This document shows positions 17,855-27,552 of a stretch of 64,000 nt of DNA, piece by piece. Within the stretch, counting starts at the first letter, position 1; every line of letters starts with the position of its first letter. The DNA comes from Marseilla massiliensis. Its GTDB lineage: Bacteria > Bacteroidota > Bacteroidia > Bacteroidales > Bacteroidaceae. The translations under genes were made by a program, and so were the position numbers. The notes under the pieces are model-generated. The model did not search any database and was not told the origin of the DNA. It worked only from the letters and a program-made list of their open reading frames with translations. The DNA lies in contig NZ_JACJJL010000003.1 in assembly GCF_016899955.1 (NCBI RefSeq), positions 186,001 to 250,000 on the forward strand. The letters run 5' to 3'.

Positions 17855-19201
17855 TTATATGCTTAATGGTTCACCTTTGTAGAATTTAAGTAGTTGGCGG
17901 TCAAGTATAGTCATATACTTGCTTTCGAGCATGTCCTGCGTGGCGTTCATCAGGTTGGCCTTGCCGGTCATCAGTTCGACAATGTTCTTTAGCCCGAGGT
18001 TAAACTGCTCGCTGAGGAGTTCGTAGCTGGCCTGTTCGCTCTCTACACTGGCCTTGGCTGCCTTGAACTTCTGCTGGTTGGTATATGCGTCGACCCAAAA
18101 GCCTTCGATGGTGCTGTAGAGTTGCTTCTGCTTGTCCTTCAGGTCGAGCAGACTTTGCTCCCGTTGCAGCTTGGCTTTGTTAACAGCCGTCTTGGCGCTT
18201 CGGTTGTCGAGGATGGGAACGCTGAGCGTTGCTCCTACCGAGGCATCAAAGTTTGTCTGTATCTGCTTGCCCCATTTGTTTGAGTTCATTGACGTGCTGC
18301 TTGTGCCAACACTGCCAGACAGGCTGATGCTAGGAAGCCTGTCGGCCTTTGCCACGGCAATGTTCAGTTCGCTGCTTTGTATCGCCAGCTGGCTGTTTTT
18401 TATTTCCGGGCGAGTTGACAGGGCTGCCTCGTAGACAGAAGTGAGCGACGGTATCTCTTCAAGTGCATCGGCATCTGAAGCGGCAGGTATGTAGATGTCA
18501 AACTCTTCGCTGTCTGTTAGTTCTAGCAGTTGCTTTAACTGTAGTTTGTACTTTGCAATGTTGCTTTTGGCTTCCACTATGTTATAATTGTCTTGAGCAG
18601 TTTGTGATGTCAGCTGAGCGAGGTCGGCTTTCGACATTTTCCCCAGTTTTACCATTTCCCGGCCTTTGCTCTCATTTTTCAGGCTGGCTTCATAGCTCAT
18701 CCTGTTGGCTTCGACGGCCTCATTCAGATAAAGTATCTGTACATACAGTTGTGCGATTTGTTCTTGGATACTGTTGGCTGTTTCAGCCAGGCTAAGTTCC
18801 GATTGTTGTGCAGCAAGCTTGTTCAGCTTCAGGTTGTTGCGGTTTTTGTTTCCGTTCCATACCGTCCAGTTGGCGTTGATGCCGTAGCTGCCGTTGTAGT
18901 ATGTTTTGTTGACACTTGTGGCGACGGTACCGTTTGTGACAGTGCTTACGCCAGAGTTTACCCATGGTCTGTAGCCGACGGCATGGTTTGTAGAGAAGTT
19001 CAGCGTCGGCATTAGTTCCGACTTGGCTTGTTTAACATCTTCTTCAGCAGAGCGCTTCGACAGCTCCGATTGCTGTAGCGAGATGTTGTTGGCAATGGCG
19101 TAGTCGATGCACTCTTGCAATGTCCACTTTTTGGGTGGCCCGGCCATAGAGTAATCGGCGGCCATGACAACTGCCATGACAAACAAGATTCCTTTTTTCA
19201 T
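17855..19201 (-). CDS. TolC-family outer membrane efflux protein
   Basis: The ATG at 19201 opens a good signal peptide (MKKGILFVMAVVMAADYSMA) and gives 448 aa; an upstream in-frame ATG adds a charged decapeptide and would lie in the leader. Two outer-membrane efflux repeats are visible, the first starting WTLQECIDYAIANN and the second around LTSVYEAALSTRPEIKNSQ. Both have the long helical heptads of the TolC tunnel. It is the first gene of the exporter/two-component operon, 12 bases before the adaptor gene. Confidence 0.93.
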   Translation of the reverse strand: MKKGILFVMAVVMAADYSMAGPPKKWTLQECIDYAIANNISLQQSELSKRSAEEDVKQAKSELMPTLNFSTNHAVGYRPWVNSGVSTVTNGTVATSVNKTYYNGSYGINANWTVWNGNKNRNNLKLNKLAAQQSELSLAETANSIQEQIAQLYVQILYLNEAVEANRMSYEASLKNESKGREMVKLGKMSKADLAQLTSQTAQDNYNIVEAKSNIAKYKLQLKQLLELTDSEEFDIYIPAASDADALEEIPSLTSVYEAALSTRPEIKNSQLAIQSSELNIAVAKADRLPSISLSGSVGTSSTSMNSNKWGKQIQTNFDASVGATLSVPILDNRSAKTAVNKAKLQREQSLLDLKDKQKQLYSTIEGFWVDAYTNQQKFKAAKASVESEQASYELLSEQFNLGLKNIVELMTGKANLMNATQDMLESKYMTILDRQLLKFYKGEPLSI

Positions 19202-19228
19202 ATCCTTTTTCCATGTTATTTTGCGGTG

Positions 19229-19259
19229 CAAAAGTATGAATTATATCTCGGAGGTGAAA
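19229..19259 (-). promoter_or_regulatory. Promoter of the tolC-macAB-lytST operon
   Basis: The minus strand carries TACTTTTG (19229-19236) and TTTC (19256-19259), 19 bases apart. It lies 28 bases upstream of the chosen tolC ATG and supports that start. Confidence 0.6.
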
Positions 19260-19292
19260 AAAAGATATATGTTTGTAGGCGGTTAGTAGAAA

Positions 19293-19328
19293 TAAGCACC
19301 CGAATCTTCGATAAGATTCGGGTGCTTA
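19293..19328 (-). terminator. Terminator hairpin after riboflavin synthase
   Basis: Perfect 16-bp stem (TAAGCACCCGAATCTT, 19293-19308, against 19313-19328) with a CGAT loop. It lies just beyond the ribE stop. T runs are weak on either side. Confidence 0.7.
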
Positions 19329-19335
19329 ACACTTA

Positions 19336-19935
19336 TTAGAACTGATGCAGCCGGGCAATGTATTTGCCCAGTATGTCGAACTCAATGTTTACAACAGACC
19401 CTGGCTTTATGTCGCAGAAATTGGTGTGCTCAAGCGTATAAGGTATTATGGCAACCTGGAATGTGTTTGCGCCAGGGTTGCACACTGTCAGCGATACACC
19501 GTTTACTGTTACGCTGCCTTTGTCGACTGTAAAATAACCTTTGCGGGCCATCTCAGCGTTCTCGGGATACTCGAACGTGAAGTAGGTGCTGCCGTCGGCG
19601 TCTTCCATTGCGGTGCATACGGCGGTCTCGTCGACGTGGCCTTGCACGATGTGGCCGTCAAGGCGTCCGTTCATGAGCATTGAGCGCTCAACATTTACCT
19701 TGTCGCCGACTTTGAGCAGCCCGAGGTTGCTGCGCTCGAGCGTCTCTTTCATTGCCGTGACGGTATAAATGTCGCCGTCTATCTTGACTACTGTAAGGCA
19801 TACGCCATTGTGAGCCACGCTTTGGTCAATCTTCAACTCATCCGTGAAGGAGCATTTCAGGGAGAAGTCTATATTCTCGCGATCCTTCTCGATTGCCACT
19901 ATTGTCGCAAATTCTTCTATGATTCCGGAAAACAT
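19336..19935 (-). CDS. ribE: Riboflavin synthase, alpha chain
   Basis: The 199-aa enzyme converts two 6,7-dimethyl-8-ribityllumazine molecules to riboflavin. The two lumazine-binding repeats are clear. The first starts MFSGIIEE and carries NGVCLTV; the second starts about residue 98 (LDGHIVQGHVDETA) and carries VNGVSLTV. Size is normal. The gene stands alone, with a leader of more than 200 bases that may be regulatory, and a strong hairpin follows the stop. Confidence 0.96.
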   Translation of the reverse strand: MFSGIIEEFATIVAIEKDRENIDFSLKCSFTDELKIDQSVAHNGVCLTVVKIDGDIYTVTAMKETLERSNLGLLKVGDKVNVERSMLMNGRLDGHIVQGHVDETAVCTAMEDADGSTYFTFEYPENAEMARKGYFTVDKGSVTVNGVSLTVCNPGANTFQVAIIPYTLEHTNFCDIKPGSVVNIEFDILGKYIARLHQF

Positions 19936-20175
19936 ATAATTGATTGTGGTTATGGATGCAATAAAAATGGTCGTACCGATGATGTGATGAAAACTCCTAT
20001 AACATAAGATTTGAGAGCTCTCCGCTTTTGTAATCCACCGGCATTTCTGCTACCCTGATGGGTATGTGGCCCGCCATTGGCAAGAGAAGTCATCTCGGTT
20101 TTCAATTTAATTTGATGAGTATCCCAATCTAACCGATACGACCTGTTGGATTCTCCTTTTCTTTGTGCAAAGATA
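19936..20175 (-). promoter_or_regulatory. Long structured leader of ribE, candidate regulatory RNA
   Basis: TATCTTTG on the minus strand at 20168-20175 would start transcription near 20164, leaving about 230 bases before the ATG. Within this leader are local hairpins (TACCC-ATCA-GGGTA, 20051-20064; GAGAGCTCTC, 20013-20022). A segment with GCCGGTGGATTAC followed by GCGGAGAGC faintly resembles the CCGGCGG...CCGCGAGC part of FMN aptamers. The full FMN consensus is not met, so a diverged FMN switch, another aptamer or no switch all remain possible. Confidence 0.35.
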
Positions 20176-20810
20176 TGAAATTATTCTCATACTTTCATGC
20201 TTTAGGGCTGATTTTGTTTGTTAACGTTTGTAAAGGGCGTCAGGCGGCGTTGCCTTAATGCTGTGGCTTGATTGCGGCGACGGCCATCAGGTGTGTGGGC
20301 CGGCCCGTAGGCCTGGCTTTTCGCTGCGGCATTGCCTGAGTCTGTAAGGCCCTGTGTGCCAGGTGGTTTACGATATGGCTCGTTTCGCGTCGCAATATGG
20401 GCCGTTTTGCCGTGTGATATGGCATGTTTGGCAATGCAGAACCATAGTTGTCTTTCAGCGATGTGGTATGGGGCTTATCATTCAGGACTGTGCATTGTCT
20501 TGTTGCAAAGCTGTTTGTCGGCGGCAGATTGCCATGTCGTGCTGAGCCGGTATGGCTGCATTGGGCAGGATAGGGTGGGGGGTCGCTACTTTGTCTTCGT
20601 GATTCTTTTTCCATCTTTTGCATTTACAAGATGTCGGTTGCGGTTGGGATGCCCTTATTTGTTCAAGCTTCTGTTTGCCATAGCCGTGCTGGCGGCATAT
20701 CCATAGGTGAGGGGCATCATTTCCCGGTTTAGGGCTGTAGCCGGCATTTGCGTCTGTGTTGCCCGGTCGAACGTTTGGAACTGGTGGGTCGGAGGTTTGG
20801 CTTAAACGTA
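20176..20810. other. Intergenic region between ribE leader and rpsA terminator
   Basis: No believable gene; the open frames that cross it are made largely of the repeat units. It holds the 22-bp repeat array at 20369-20434. Confidence 0.5.
20369..20434. repeat. 22-bp tandem intergenic repeat array, three units
   Basis: Units start at 20369, 20391 and 20413 with cores ATATGGCTCGTTT, ATATGGGCCGTTTT and ATATGGCATGTTT. A weaker fourth copy follows. The period is exactly 22 bases. Confidence 0.7.
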
Positions 20811-20843
20811 CAACGGGCGGAGCAATGCATGCTCCACCCGTTG
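20811..20843 (-). terminator. Terminator hairpin after rpsA
   Basis: CAACGGGCGGAGC (20811-20823) pairs with 20831-20843 with one mismatch over 13 positions and a 7-base loop. It lies 40 bases past the rpsA stop. Confidence 0.65.
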
Positions 20844-20882
20844 TCTTTGTTATATGATGTCGATTAGGTGTGGTAAAGGAAT

Positions 20883-22664
20883 TTATTCACCCTTCTCCAT
20901 CTTCTCTTTCAGCTGTGCCAGCACATCGATATCGCCGAGTGTGGTAGCAGCGGGCTGGTTGTCTATCTTTATCGAATCCTCTTTGTCTTTCTTTACGCGG
21001 GCCTTCTTTGCAGCCTTCTTCTCCTCACGCTGTGCATCCTCGAATGTGCGGCTGTGAGACAAGATTATGCGCTTGCTGTCCTTGTTGAACTCGATAACCT
21101 TGAACGGAAGTTCCTCGCCGAGTGCAGCCTGTGTGCCGTCTTCCTTTACGAGGTGCTTCGGAGTTGCGAAGCCTTCAACACCCTTCTCGAGAGATATCAC
21201 GTCACCCTTCTCGAGTGTCTCGATGATCTTGCCCTGGTGTATGCTGCCCACAGTGTATATTGTTTCAAACACATCCCATGGGTTGTCTTCCAGCTGTTTG
21301 TGGCCGAGGCTCAGGCGACGGTTCTCTTTGTCTATCTCAAGAACTACGACGTCGATGTCTGCACCAACCTGGGTGAACTCTGACGGATGCTTAACCTTCT
21401 TTGTCCAAGACAGGTCGCTGATGTGAATCAGGCCGTCAACACCTTCCTCAAGCTCAACAAATACGCCGAAGTTTGTGAAGTTGCGCACCTTTGCGGTGTG
21501 CTTGCTGCCGATAGGATACTTAACCTCGATGGTTTCCCATGGGTCTTCCTTGAGCTGCTTGATGCCAAGGCTCATCTTGCGCTCGTCGCGGTCGAGGGTC
21601 AGGATGACTGCCTCAACCTCGTCGCCTACCTTCAGGAACTCCTGGGCAGAGCGCAGGTGCTGGCTCCAAGACATCTCGGATACGTGGATAAGACCCTCTA
21701 CACCGGGCTGTATCTCAACGAATGCACCGTAGTCGGCGATGACAACAACCTTGCCTTTCACGTGGTCGCCCACCTTCAGGTTCGGGTCGAGAGCATCCCA
21801 TGGGTGCGGAGTGAGCTGCTTCAGACCGAGTGCTATGCGCTTCTTCTCGTCGTCGAAGTCAAGGATAACGACGTTGATTTTCTGGTCGAGCTCAACCACC
21901 TTGTGGGGATCGTCAACGCGGCCCCAAGACAGGTCTGTGATGTGGATGAGTCCGTCTACGCCACCAAGGTCGACGAATACGCCGTAGGTGGTGATGTTCT
22001 TGACAGTTCCCTCGAGGATCTGACCCTTCTCCAGCTTAGAGATAATCTCCTTCTTCTGGGCCTCAAGCTCTGCTTCGATGAGGGCCTTGTGGGAAACTAC
22101 GACGTTGCGGAACTCCTGGTTGATTTTCACAACCTTGAATTCCATGGTCTTGCCAACGAACTGATCGTAGTCGCGTATGGGGTGAACGTCAATCTGGCTT
22201 CCAGGCAAGAATGCCTCGATACCGAACACGTCAACAATCATGCCACCCTTAGTGCGGCACTTGATGTAACCCTGAATGACTTCTTGATTGTCGAGTGCAG
22301 CGTTGACACGCTCCCAGCTCTTGCTCAGGCGGGCCTTCTTATGTGAAAGAATCAGCTGGCCTTTCTTGTCCTCCTGGTTCTCTACATACACTTCAACCTT
22401 GTCGCCTACCTTGAGATCAGGGTTGTAGCGGAATTCACTTGCGGGGATAATGCCGTCGCTCTTATAGCCGATGTTGACTATGACCTCTTTCTTGTCGATA
22501 GAGATAACGGTTCCCTCAACAACTTGGTGCTCGCTTACTTTGTTAAGTGTTTCATCGTAAGCCTTGTCAAGTTCTTCTTTGCTGACGTTGACATGTGCGC
22601 CATTTTCAAACTCCTCCCAATCGAAGTTGTCTAATGGCTTGACGTTTTTTGTTAAATCTGACAT
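20883..22664 (-). CDS. rpsA: 30S ribosomal protein S1
   Basis: The 593-aa protein contains six S1 RNA-binding domains. The later repeats are marked by GTVKNITTYGVFVDLGGVDGLIHITDLSW, broken here by family variation, and by the recurrent GDEVEAVIL/GLKQL connectors before each domain. The N-terminal about 35 residues are acidic, as usual for Bacteroidetes S1. It binds mRNA on the small subunit; this phylum mostly lacks strong Shine-Dalgarno signals. A TACCTTTG promoter element lies upstream and a hairpin follows. Confidence 0.96.
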   Translation of the reverse strand: MSDLTKNVKPLDNFDWEEFENGAHVNVSKEELDKAYDETLNKVSEHQVVEGTVISIDKKEVIVNIGYKSDGIIPASEFRYNPDLKVGDKVEVYVENQEDKKGQLILSHKKARLSKSWERVNAALDNQEVIQGYIKCRTKGGMIVDVFGIEAFLPGSQIDVHPIRDYDQFVGKTMEFKVVKINQEFRNVVVSHKALIEAELEAQKKEIISKLEKGQILEGTVKNITTYGVFVDLGGVDGLIHITDLSWGRVDDPHKVVELDQKINVVILDFDDEKKRIALGLKQLTPHPWDALDPNLKVGDHVKGKVVVIADYGAFVEIQPGVEGLIHVSEMSWSQHLRSAQEFLKVGDEVEAVILTLDRDERKMSLGIKQLKEDPWETIEVKYPIGSKHTAKVRNFTNFGVFVELEEGVDGLIHISDLSWTKKVKHPSEFTQVGADIDVVVLEIDKENRRLSLGHKQLEDNPWDVFETIYTVGSIHQGKIIETLEKGDVISLEKGVEGFATPKHLVKEDGTQAALGEELPFKVIEFNKDSKRIILSHSRTFEDAQREEKKAAKKARVKKDKEDSIKIDNQPAATTLGDIDVLAQLKEKMEKGE

Positions 22665-22727
22665 GTTAATATAAAAGTGGTAAATTAATAAAGTTAGACT
22701 TTATGTGAATTATTTTAAAATCGGATG

Positions 22728-22735
22728 CAAAGGTA
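22728..22735 (-). promoter_or_regulatory. Promoter -7 element for rpsA
   Basis: TACCTTTG on the minus strand, about 60 bases before the rpsA start. No matching -33 element at the usual spacing. Confidence 0.5.
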
Positions 22736-22828
22736 ATCTTTATTTATGAAACGTCATGATGCTTTGCCATTTACATTCCGCCGAATTATGTTTTTTTAAG
22801 GTTTGGGGGCCTCAATGGCCGGGTTTGG

Positions 22829-25800
22829 TCATTTCGTTTTGTCGGTTTGCTTCTTTTTCTTCTTTATATTGAATAGGTCTTTGAACCCGTCGAAGTCTTT
22901 CTTCATTATGATTCCAATTCCTTGAGTGTTGAGGCTGGACTTCGTAAAATACCTGTCGTTGGTCTGGTTGTATACCTTTATCGACAAGTTGCCGTTGGGT
23001 TTGAGCAGGTATCTTATGTCAAAGTCGCCGATGAAGCTGGTGTTTGCCGTGTTGGAATTGTCCCTGTAGCCGAACTGTCCGTTTATAAGCAGCCTGTTGT
23101 CAAGCAGTCTTCCGCTTAGCAAACCTTCGTATTCAGCGTTGTTCCAGCCTTCGTCGCCCGTAGATATGTTTGCCCCGAAGTTCCAGTTGTTGCTTTTTAT
23201 TACAGAGTTGAGCACATTGTTTATTTGAGTCGAGATTGTTCCTGACAGCAGGCTTTGCATGGCCAGCGTAGTCTGGCTTTGCTGCCCTTCGTTTTGTTCG
23301 GCGGCATTGTTTTCCCGCTGTGGGTAGAAGCGTCCTATGCCAAGGAGGTAAATCACCTGCTGGTTCATTTCCTCTTCGCTGTTGATGATGCTTTTTATCA
23401 TTTGCTTTTCGTCGCTGCTCACAGTCGGCATGTCGAGGTCGAACGTTATTACGGGGCGTTGCGGCTGTCCGCCGATGTTCATCTGGCAGTTGACACGGAT
23501 GGTGTTGTTGGTGAAACTGTTGCCAACGTTGAGGTCGGACAGTGACACTCCGTTGACGGTATGCTCTGCCTGCAGGTTCAAGTCGGCGTGATAGGGGTTG
23601 CCTCTGAACGTGATGCTGCTGCCTTCGTTGAAGACAAAGTTCTTCTTAATTATGTCTTGGATGGTTATCCCGTATGTTCCATGCAGCACGGTATAAGTGC
23701 CGAACATGTTGAAACTGCCCTTGTTGTAGTATGACGCACGCAGGGTGCCGCTGCCGTTGAGGGTGATGTAGTCGTTGGTGCGGCTGTCCATGAGCAGCTT
23801 TATGGTCACGTCGGGAGTGCAGTTGAGCAAGAAGTTGAGGTGTGTGTCTGTGGGCGTGTCTTCCTCTTCTGCCGGTTGCGCCTCGTTGTCCTGCCCATTG
23901 TTGCCTTCGGCTTTGCCAGAGTCGTTCCATTTTATGAACCCTTGGTCGGCCACGGCGTCGGGGTTTGACACATTATAAGAGAATGTTGAGTTTTCCTTAG
24001 GGGTAATGTTGATGTCGATGTTCACCTCTCCTTTTCTGCCGTGTATGCCCACGTCGCCCGAGGCAAACACCGTTCCGCAGAACGTGTTGTCGCCAAATTC
24101 GCGGAAATCGTAGGCAAGCAGGTTGTCGGCCTTTACTCCGAGGTCGTATGACAAGTCTTTCAAGTACTTGTGGTGTAGCGCCCCGCTTACTATGCCTTTT
24201 TGGTTGTGGATGTCAAATATGGGGGCGTCGAGGAACCGGATTTCATTCGGTTCAAAAGCAATGGTGTCGTTGCGCAGGTAATACTTGCAATTGGTGGGAA
24301 TCACGGTTGCCTCTCCGTTGACGGCAAGTTTACCCACGAGGTTGATTTGTTTCAGCGGGCCGATAACCCTCACGCTGCCTTGCGCCTGTCCGCTCACGTT
24401 GCCCAAGAAACTCTCTGTGAACGATTCCACAAAGTCGATGTGTGTGCCTGCGGCGCTTATGCCGAGGTCGATGTAGTTTCTTGACGGCGATACATAGCCA
24501 TTGATATACGTCATTGCGTCAGGGCCGTCGTTGGCAATGGCGTTTATGTCTATTTGCTTTTCTTGGTTGTTCCAGTCGACCATGGCGTTGAGCACACCCA
24601 TACGACCTTCCTCAAACTTGAAGTTGTCGACTGCGATGGTGCCTTTGGCTGCCGGGTTGCCGAACAGTCCCATTACGTAAGCGCGCCCGCTGGCCTGTCC
24701 GCTGAACTCTACGGCGTGGAAATTGACAAGGTCGAGCACATAGCCAATGTCGATGCCGCTCAGGTCGACGGCCAGTGAGTCTTGCGCGTTAGGCGTGGCC
24801 TTGCCGTTGATGATTATGTGCTGGCCGCCGTGCTTGATGGCGAAGCCGGCCACCTCGATGTTGTTTTTGGAGTAAGTGATGCTCGACGGGAGCACGTTCC
24901 ACACCACGTCGTTGATGTTTATGTGTGAAGGCTGAACGTTGATTGCTGCGATTTGTTTGCCGTCCTGCGCACGGTAGAACTGTGAGACGGCATTGAACCT
25001 GCCGCTGAACTTGTCGGTTGCTGTGTCGTTCCAGGTAAACGATGTGGCCAGGTTGTTGTTGATGGCCCTGCCTTCCAGTTGCATTGCCATTTTCCCGCCC
25101 TTTCCCGAGAGCCGGGTAACGCCTACGTTGCACACCAGAGTGTCGTTTTGCGACTTGATGACAATGGCCCCGTCTGAGTACCCAGTGTCGTTGTAGCTGA
25201 ACGAGCCGACGTTGCAATCAAGTGAAATGTCTCTTTTCTCATCGTCCACTTTGGCGTGCAGGTTTATGGGTTTGTTGATGTGCAGCGGTATGCCAAGCAG
25301 CTTTTCCATCCACACTGTGCTCCATACCTCGGCCCTGATGAGGAAGTCGTTGGCTGCGGTGTGCTTAGTCTTTGGTAGCCCCGGCAGCGTTGGCAGTTTC
25401 TCGCCAATGAAGTTTGTGAAGCTTTGCGCCAAGGTGCTGTATTCAAACTTGCCTGTAAGGTTGGCCCGGCCGAAGTCGCTGTCCAATGCCAGGTAGTGGG
25501 TGTCGGCATTGAATCCGGACGTCACGCTGGCCCGTTGCATGGCGAAGGTGTCGGTTGGTGACACCATTTTCAGTCCGTTTACCACAATGTTGCCTTTCGC
25601 GTCGTTTAGTCCGCTTGCCTTGAAGTCTGCGTTCACGCCTGCCATGAAGCTCGATTCGCCCCATTTGTCGGTCATGTTTAGGGCTTTGGGGCACAGCCTG
25701 TTTATTGTGGCAGATATTTTTATGTCGGTCTGCCCGGCTGTTTTGTCAAGATAGCCTTCGACGGCCAGGTTCGCATTGTCGTCGTCGATGCTCAGCAGCC

Positions 25801-27250
25801 CCGACAGCTTCTTTCCTACGGATGTTCCGTCTACAGATATCTTGCTGTATTCGTAGCCGTTATAGTCAAGTTTGTCTATCGTTCCTTTAATCGACAACGA
25901 AGGTGCCGCCTTGTCCTTAATGCTGCCCCTGAGGTCTACGTGAGCCGACACGTCGCCCAGTTTTTCGTTGCCGGTGGCCTGCTTTAGGTCAAACCCGTCG
26001 GTAGCTATGCTCCCTTTGACGTTTCTGTCTCTTGACATGGCGAAGAACATGTCGGCGTGGCCGGCGGCTGTCTGCATTTGGCATGTCGTGGTCAACTCGT
26101 TGTTCCTTGTGGCCGCGGCAACGCCCCTGAAGCTGATGTCACCAAGGCGGGCGGCAGGCTTTATTATCGATGAGTCTTTTATTCCGGCTATGCCCATCAT
26201 GGTGGCCACGACCTCTTGCGACACTTCCAGTTCTTTTATGGCCGCGTTCCAGAGCGGGCGGGCTTCCCAATTCCTTATCCACCCGTTGGCGTTCAGCACA
26301 ATGCTTCCGCCTGTCGACTTGAGCAATATGTGCGGAACGCGCAGATTGGTGCTTGTGCCGTGGAAGTTTGTGCTCAACGAAATTGACTCGTCGAGTTTCT
26401 TCAGCTGCGGAACAAAGCATGCAAAGTCGGCCGGGGTCACTTGCGACTCAACTATGCTTCCCGCATATTGCAGGGTGGCCATTTGGGGCTTTCCGTCTAC
26501 GGTGCGGTAAGTGGCGGTCAGCGAGTCCATACCGAAGTTGGTGCGGGGCAGCTCGACGTGAACGTCGCTAAGCAGGCAACGGCTTTTCCCGGCTGCCAGC
26601 TTTAGCGAGAGCCTGTTCACTTTCAGGCCCGACTGTTCCTTAAGGGCAATTCGCTTTACGTTCACGTTAAGGCTGTCTTCGTTGAGGGCCTTGAGTATGA
26701 TATGGGCGCTTATGTCGGTAACCCTCAGGTGGTTAGCGTTGAATTTGCCGGGTGTCGGGGCAATGTCATACCTGTCGTAAGCCACGCTGCTGTGCCGCAT
26801 GATGAACGAGTTGACCCTTAGGTCGAGGCTGCTGTGCCGGGTTGTGTCCTTTGATGCGAGCGAGTCGAGGGCAAACTGGTAGTTGGGCTTGGCCCCGGCC
26901 GACGCTTTGTATAATTTCAGGTGGGTGCCGAAGGCCTGGGCCGACGATATGGATATGCGGCCTTCGGCCAGCGGGGCAATGTCGACCTTGGCTGTCAGTC
27001 GGGCTGCCTTCAGCATTTCTTTGCCACGCTGGTCAAGTATGAGCACGTCGTCGATTATAATTCGGTTGAACAATCCGAGGTCTACCCGGCCGACAGAAAC
27101 GCGAGTGCCGAGCTTGTCGGAAATGGCTTGCGCCACCTGTGAGCCGAGGAACGACTGAACCCCAGACAGCTGCAGGAGCACAATTGTTGAAAAGTACAGG
27201 CCTATCAGGGCCCATACCACAAAGCGTACTATGTGTTTAAATGCTTTCAA
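22829..27250 (-). CDS. TamB-like translocation/assembly module protein
   Basis: A very long envelope protein (1473 aa from the TTG at 27250) of the TamB/DUF490 and AsmA-like group, which bridges inner and outer membranes and supports lipid transport or outer-membrane protein assembly. It has an N-terminal transmembrane anchor (FVVWALIGLYFSTIVLLQL), a long beta-rich middle with repeating strands, and the TamB C-terminal domain from about residue 1050, with GNPYHADLNLQAEHTV and LLSGRLLDNRLLINGQFGYR. A longer frame exists up to 27307, but its first codon lies inside the promoter -7 element, so the TTG at 27250 is preferred. It stands alone, with rpsA about 160 bases downstream. Confidence 0.88.
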   Translation of the reverse strand: MKAFKHIVRFVVWALIGLYFSTIVLLQLSGVQSFLGSQVAQAISDKLGTRVSVGRVDLGLFNRIIIDDVLILDQRGKEMLKAARLTAKVDIAPLAEGRISISSAQAFGTHLKLYKASAGAKPNYQFALDSLASKDTTRHSSLDLRVNSFIMRHSSVAYDRYDIAPTPGKFNANHLRVTDISAHIILKALNEDSLNVNVKRIALKEQSGLKVNRLSLKLAAGKSRCLLSDVHVELPRTNFGMDSLTATYRTVDGKPQMATLQYAGSIVESQVTPADFACFVPQLKKLDESISLSTNFHGTSTNLRVPHILLKSTGGSIVLNANGWIRNWEARPLWNAAIKELEVSQEVVATMMGIAGIKDSSIIKPAARLGDISFRGVAAATRNNELTTTCQMQTAAGHADMFFAMSRDRNVKGSIATDGFDLKQATGNEKLGDVSAHVDLRGSIKDKAAPSLSIKGTIDKLDYNGYEYSKISVDGTSVGKKLSGLLSIDDDNANLAVEGYLDKTAGQTDIKISATINRLCPKALNMTDKWGESSFMAGVNADFKASGLNDAKGNIVVNGLKMVSPTDTFAMQRASVTSGFNADTHYLALDSDFGRANLTGKFEYSTLAQSFTNFIGEKLPTLPGLPKTKHTAANDFLIRAEVWSTVWMEKLLGIPLHINKPINLHAKVDDEKRDISLDCNVGSFSYNDTGYSDGAIVIKSQNDTLVCNVGVTRLSGKGGKMAMQLEGRAINNNLATSFTWNDTATDKFSGRFNAVSQFYRAQDGKQIAAINVQPSHININDVVWNVLPSSITYSKNNIEVAGFAIKHGGQHIIINGKATPNAQDSLAVDLSGIDIGYVLDLVNFHAVEFSGQASGRAYVMGLFGNPAAKGTIAVDNFKFEEGRMGVLNAMVDWNNQEKQIDINAIANDGPDAMTYINGYVSPSRNYIDLGISAAGTHIDFVESFTESFLGNVSGQAQGSVRVIGPLKQINLVGKLAVNGEATVIPTNCKYYLRNDTIAFEPNEIRFLDAPIFDIHNQKGIVSGALHHKYLKDLSYDLGVKADNLLAYDFREFGDNTFCGTVFASGDVGIHGRKGEVNIDINITPKENSTFSYNVSNPDAVADQGFIKWNDSGKAEGNNGQDNEAQPAEEEDTPTDTHLNFLLNCTPDVTIKLLMDSRTNDYITLNGSGTLRASYYNKGSFNMFGTYTVLHGTYGITIQDIIKKNFVFNEGSSITFRGNPYHADLNLQAEHTVNGVSLSDLNVGNSFTNNTIRVNCQMNIGGQPQRPVITFDLDMPTVSSDEKQMIKSIINSEEEMNQQVIYLLGIGRFYPQRENNAAEQNEGQQSQTTLAMQSLLSGTISTQINNVLNSVIKSNNWNFGANISTGDEGWNNAEYEGLLSGRLLDNRLLINGQFGYRDNSNTANTSFIGDFDIRYLLKPNGNLSIKVYNQTNDRYFTKSSLNTQGIGIIMKKDFDGFKDLFNIKKKKKQTDKTK

Positions 27251-27304
27251 CCAATATATTCCCGTAAATAGGATGACAATGTTTGCGTTATCGCTAATTA
27301 GACA

Positions 27305-27334
27305 CAAAGGTACACATAATTATTATATTACAAG
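27305..27334 (-). promoter_or_regulatory. Promoter for the tamB-like gene
   Basis: On the minus strand TACCTTTG (27305-27312) follows CTTG (27331-27334) by 18 bases. It overlaps the longest possible ORF start and therefore argues for the downstream TTG start at 27250. Confidence 0.6.
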
Positions 27335-27552
27335 TGATTTTGCGATGTTTTTTGGTTTTTTACGTGCTTTTGGCTTGTGTGGCGCTTGCTCCGTTAGGCA
27401 TTGAGGTGGCGTAGGGCAGCATTGGGCATGACCGGGCCATTGACGTATTGGCCGTGTGCCAAATGACGTTTTTTACCATTTGTTCTTTTAGTTTATATAA
27501 CACGCAATAATAGTTTGGATGACAGTGTGTTACAACGGCGTTGGCGTTTGTT

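Noticed and set aside
21387-22346. 319-codon open frame opposite rpsA
   Set aside because: It is an antisense shadow of the S1 repeats, with no protein-family pattern, produced by codon bias of a highly conserved gene.
22829-27307. Longest reading of the tamB-like gene starting at 27307
   Set aside because: Its TTG start lies inside the TACCTTTG promoter element, so the mRNA would begin downstream of it. The TTG at 27250 gives a normal membrane anchor.
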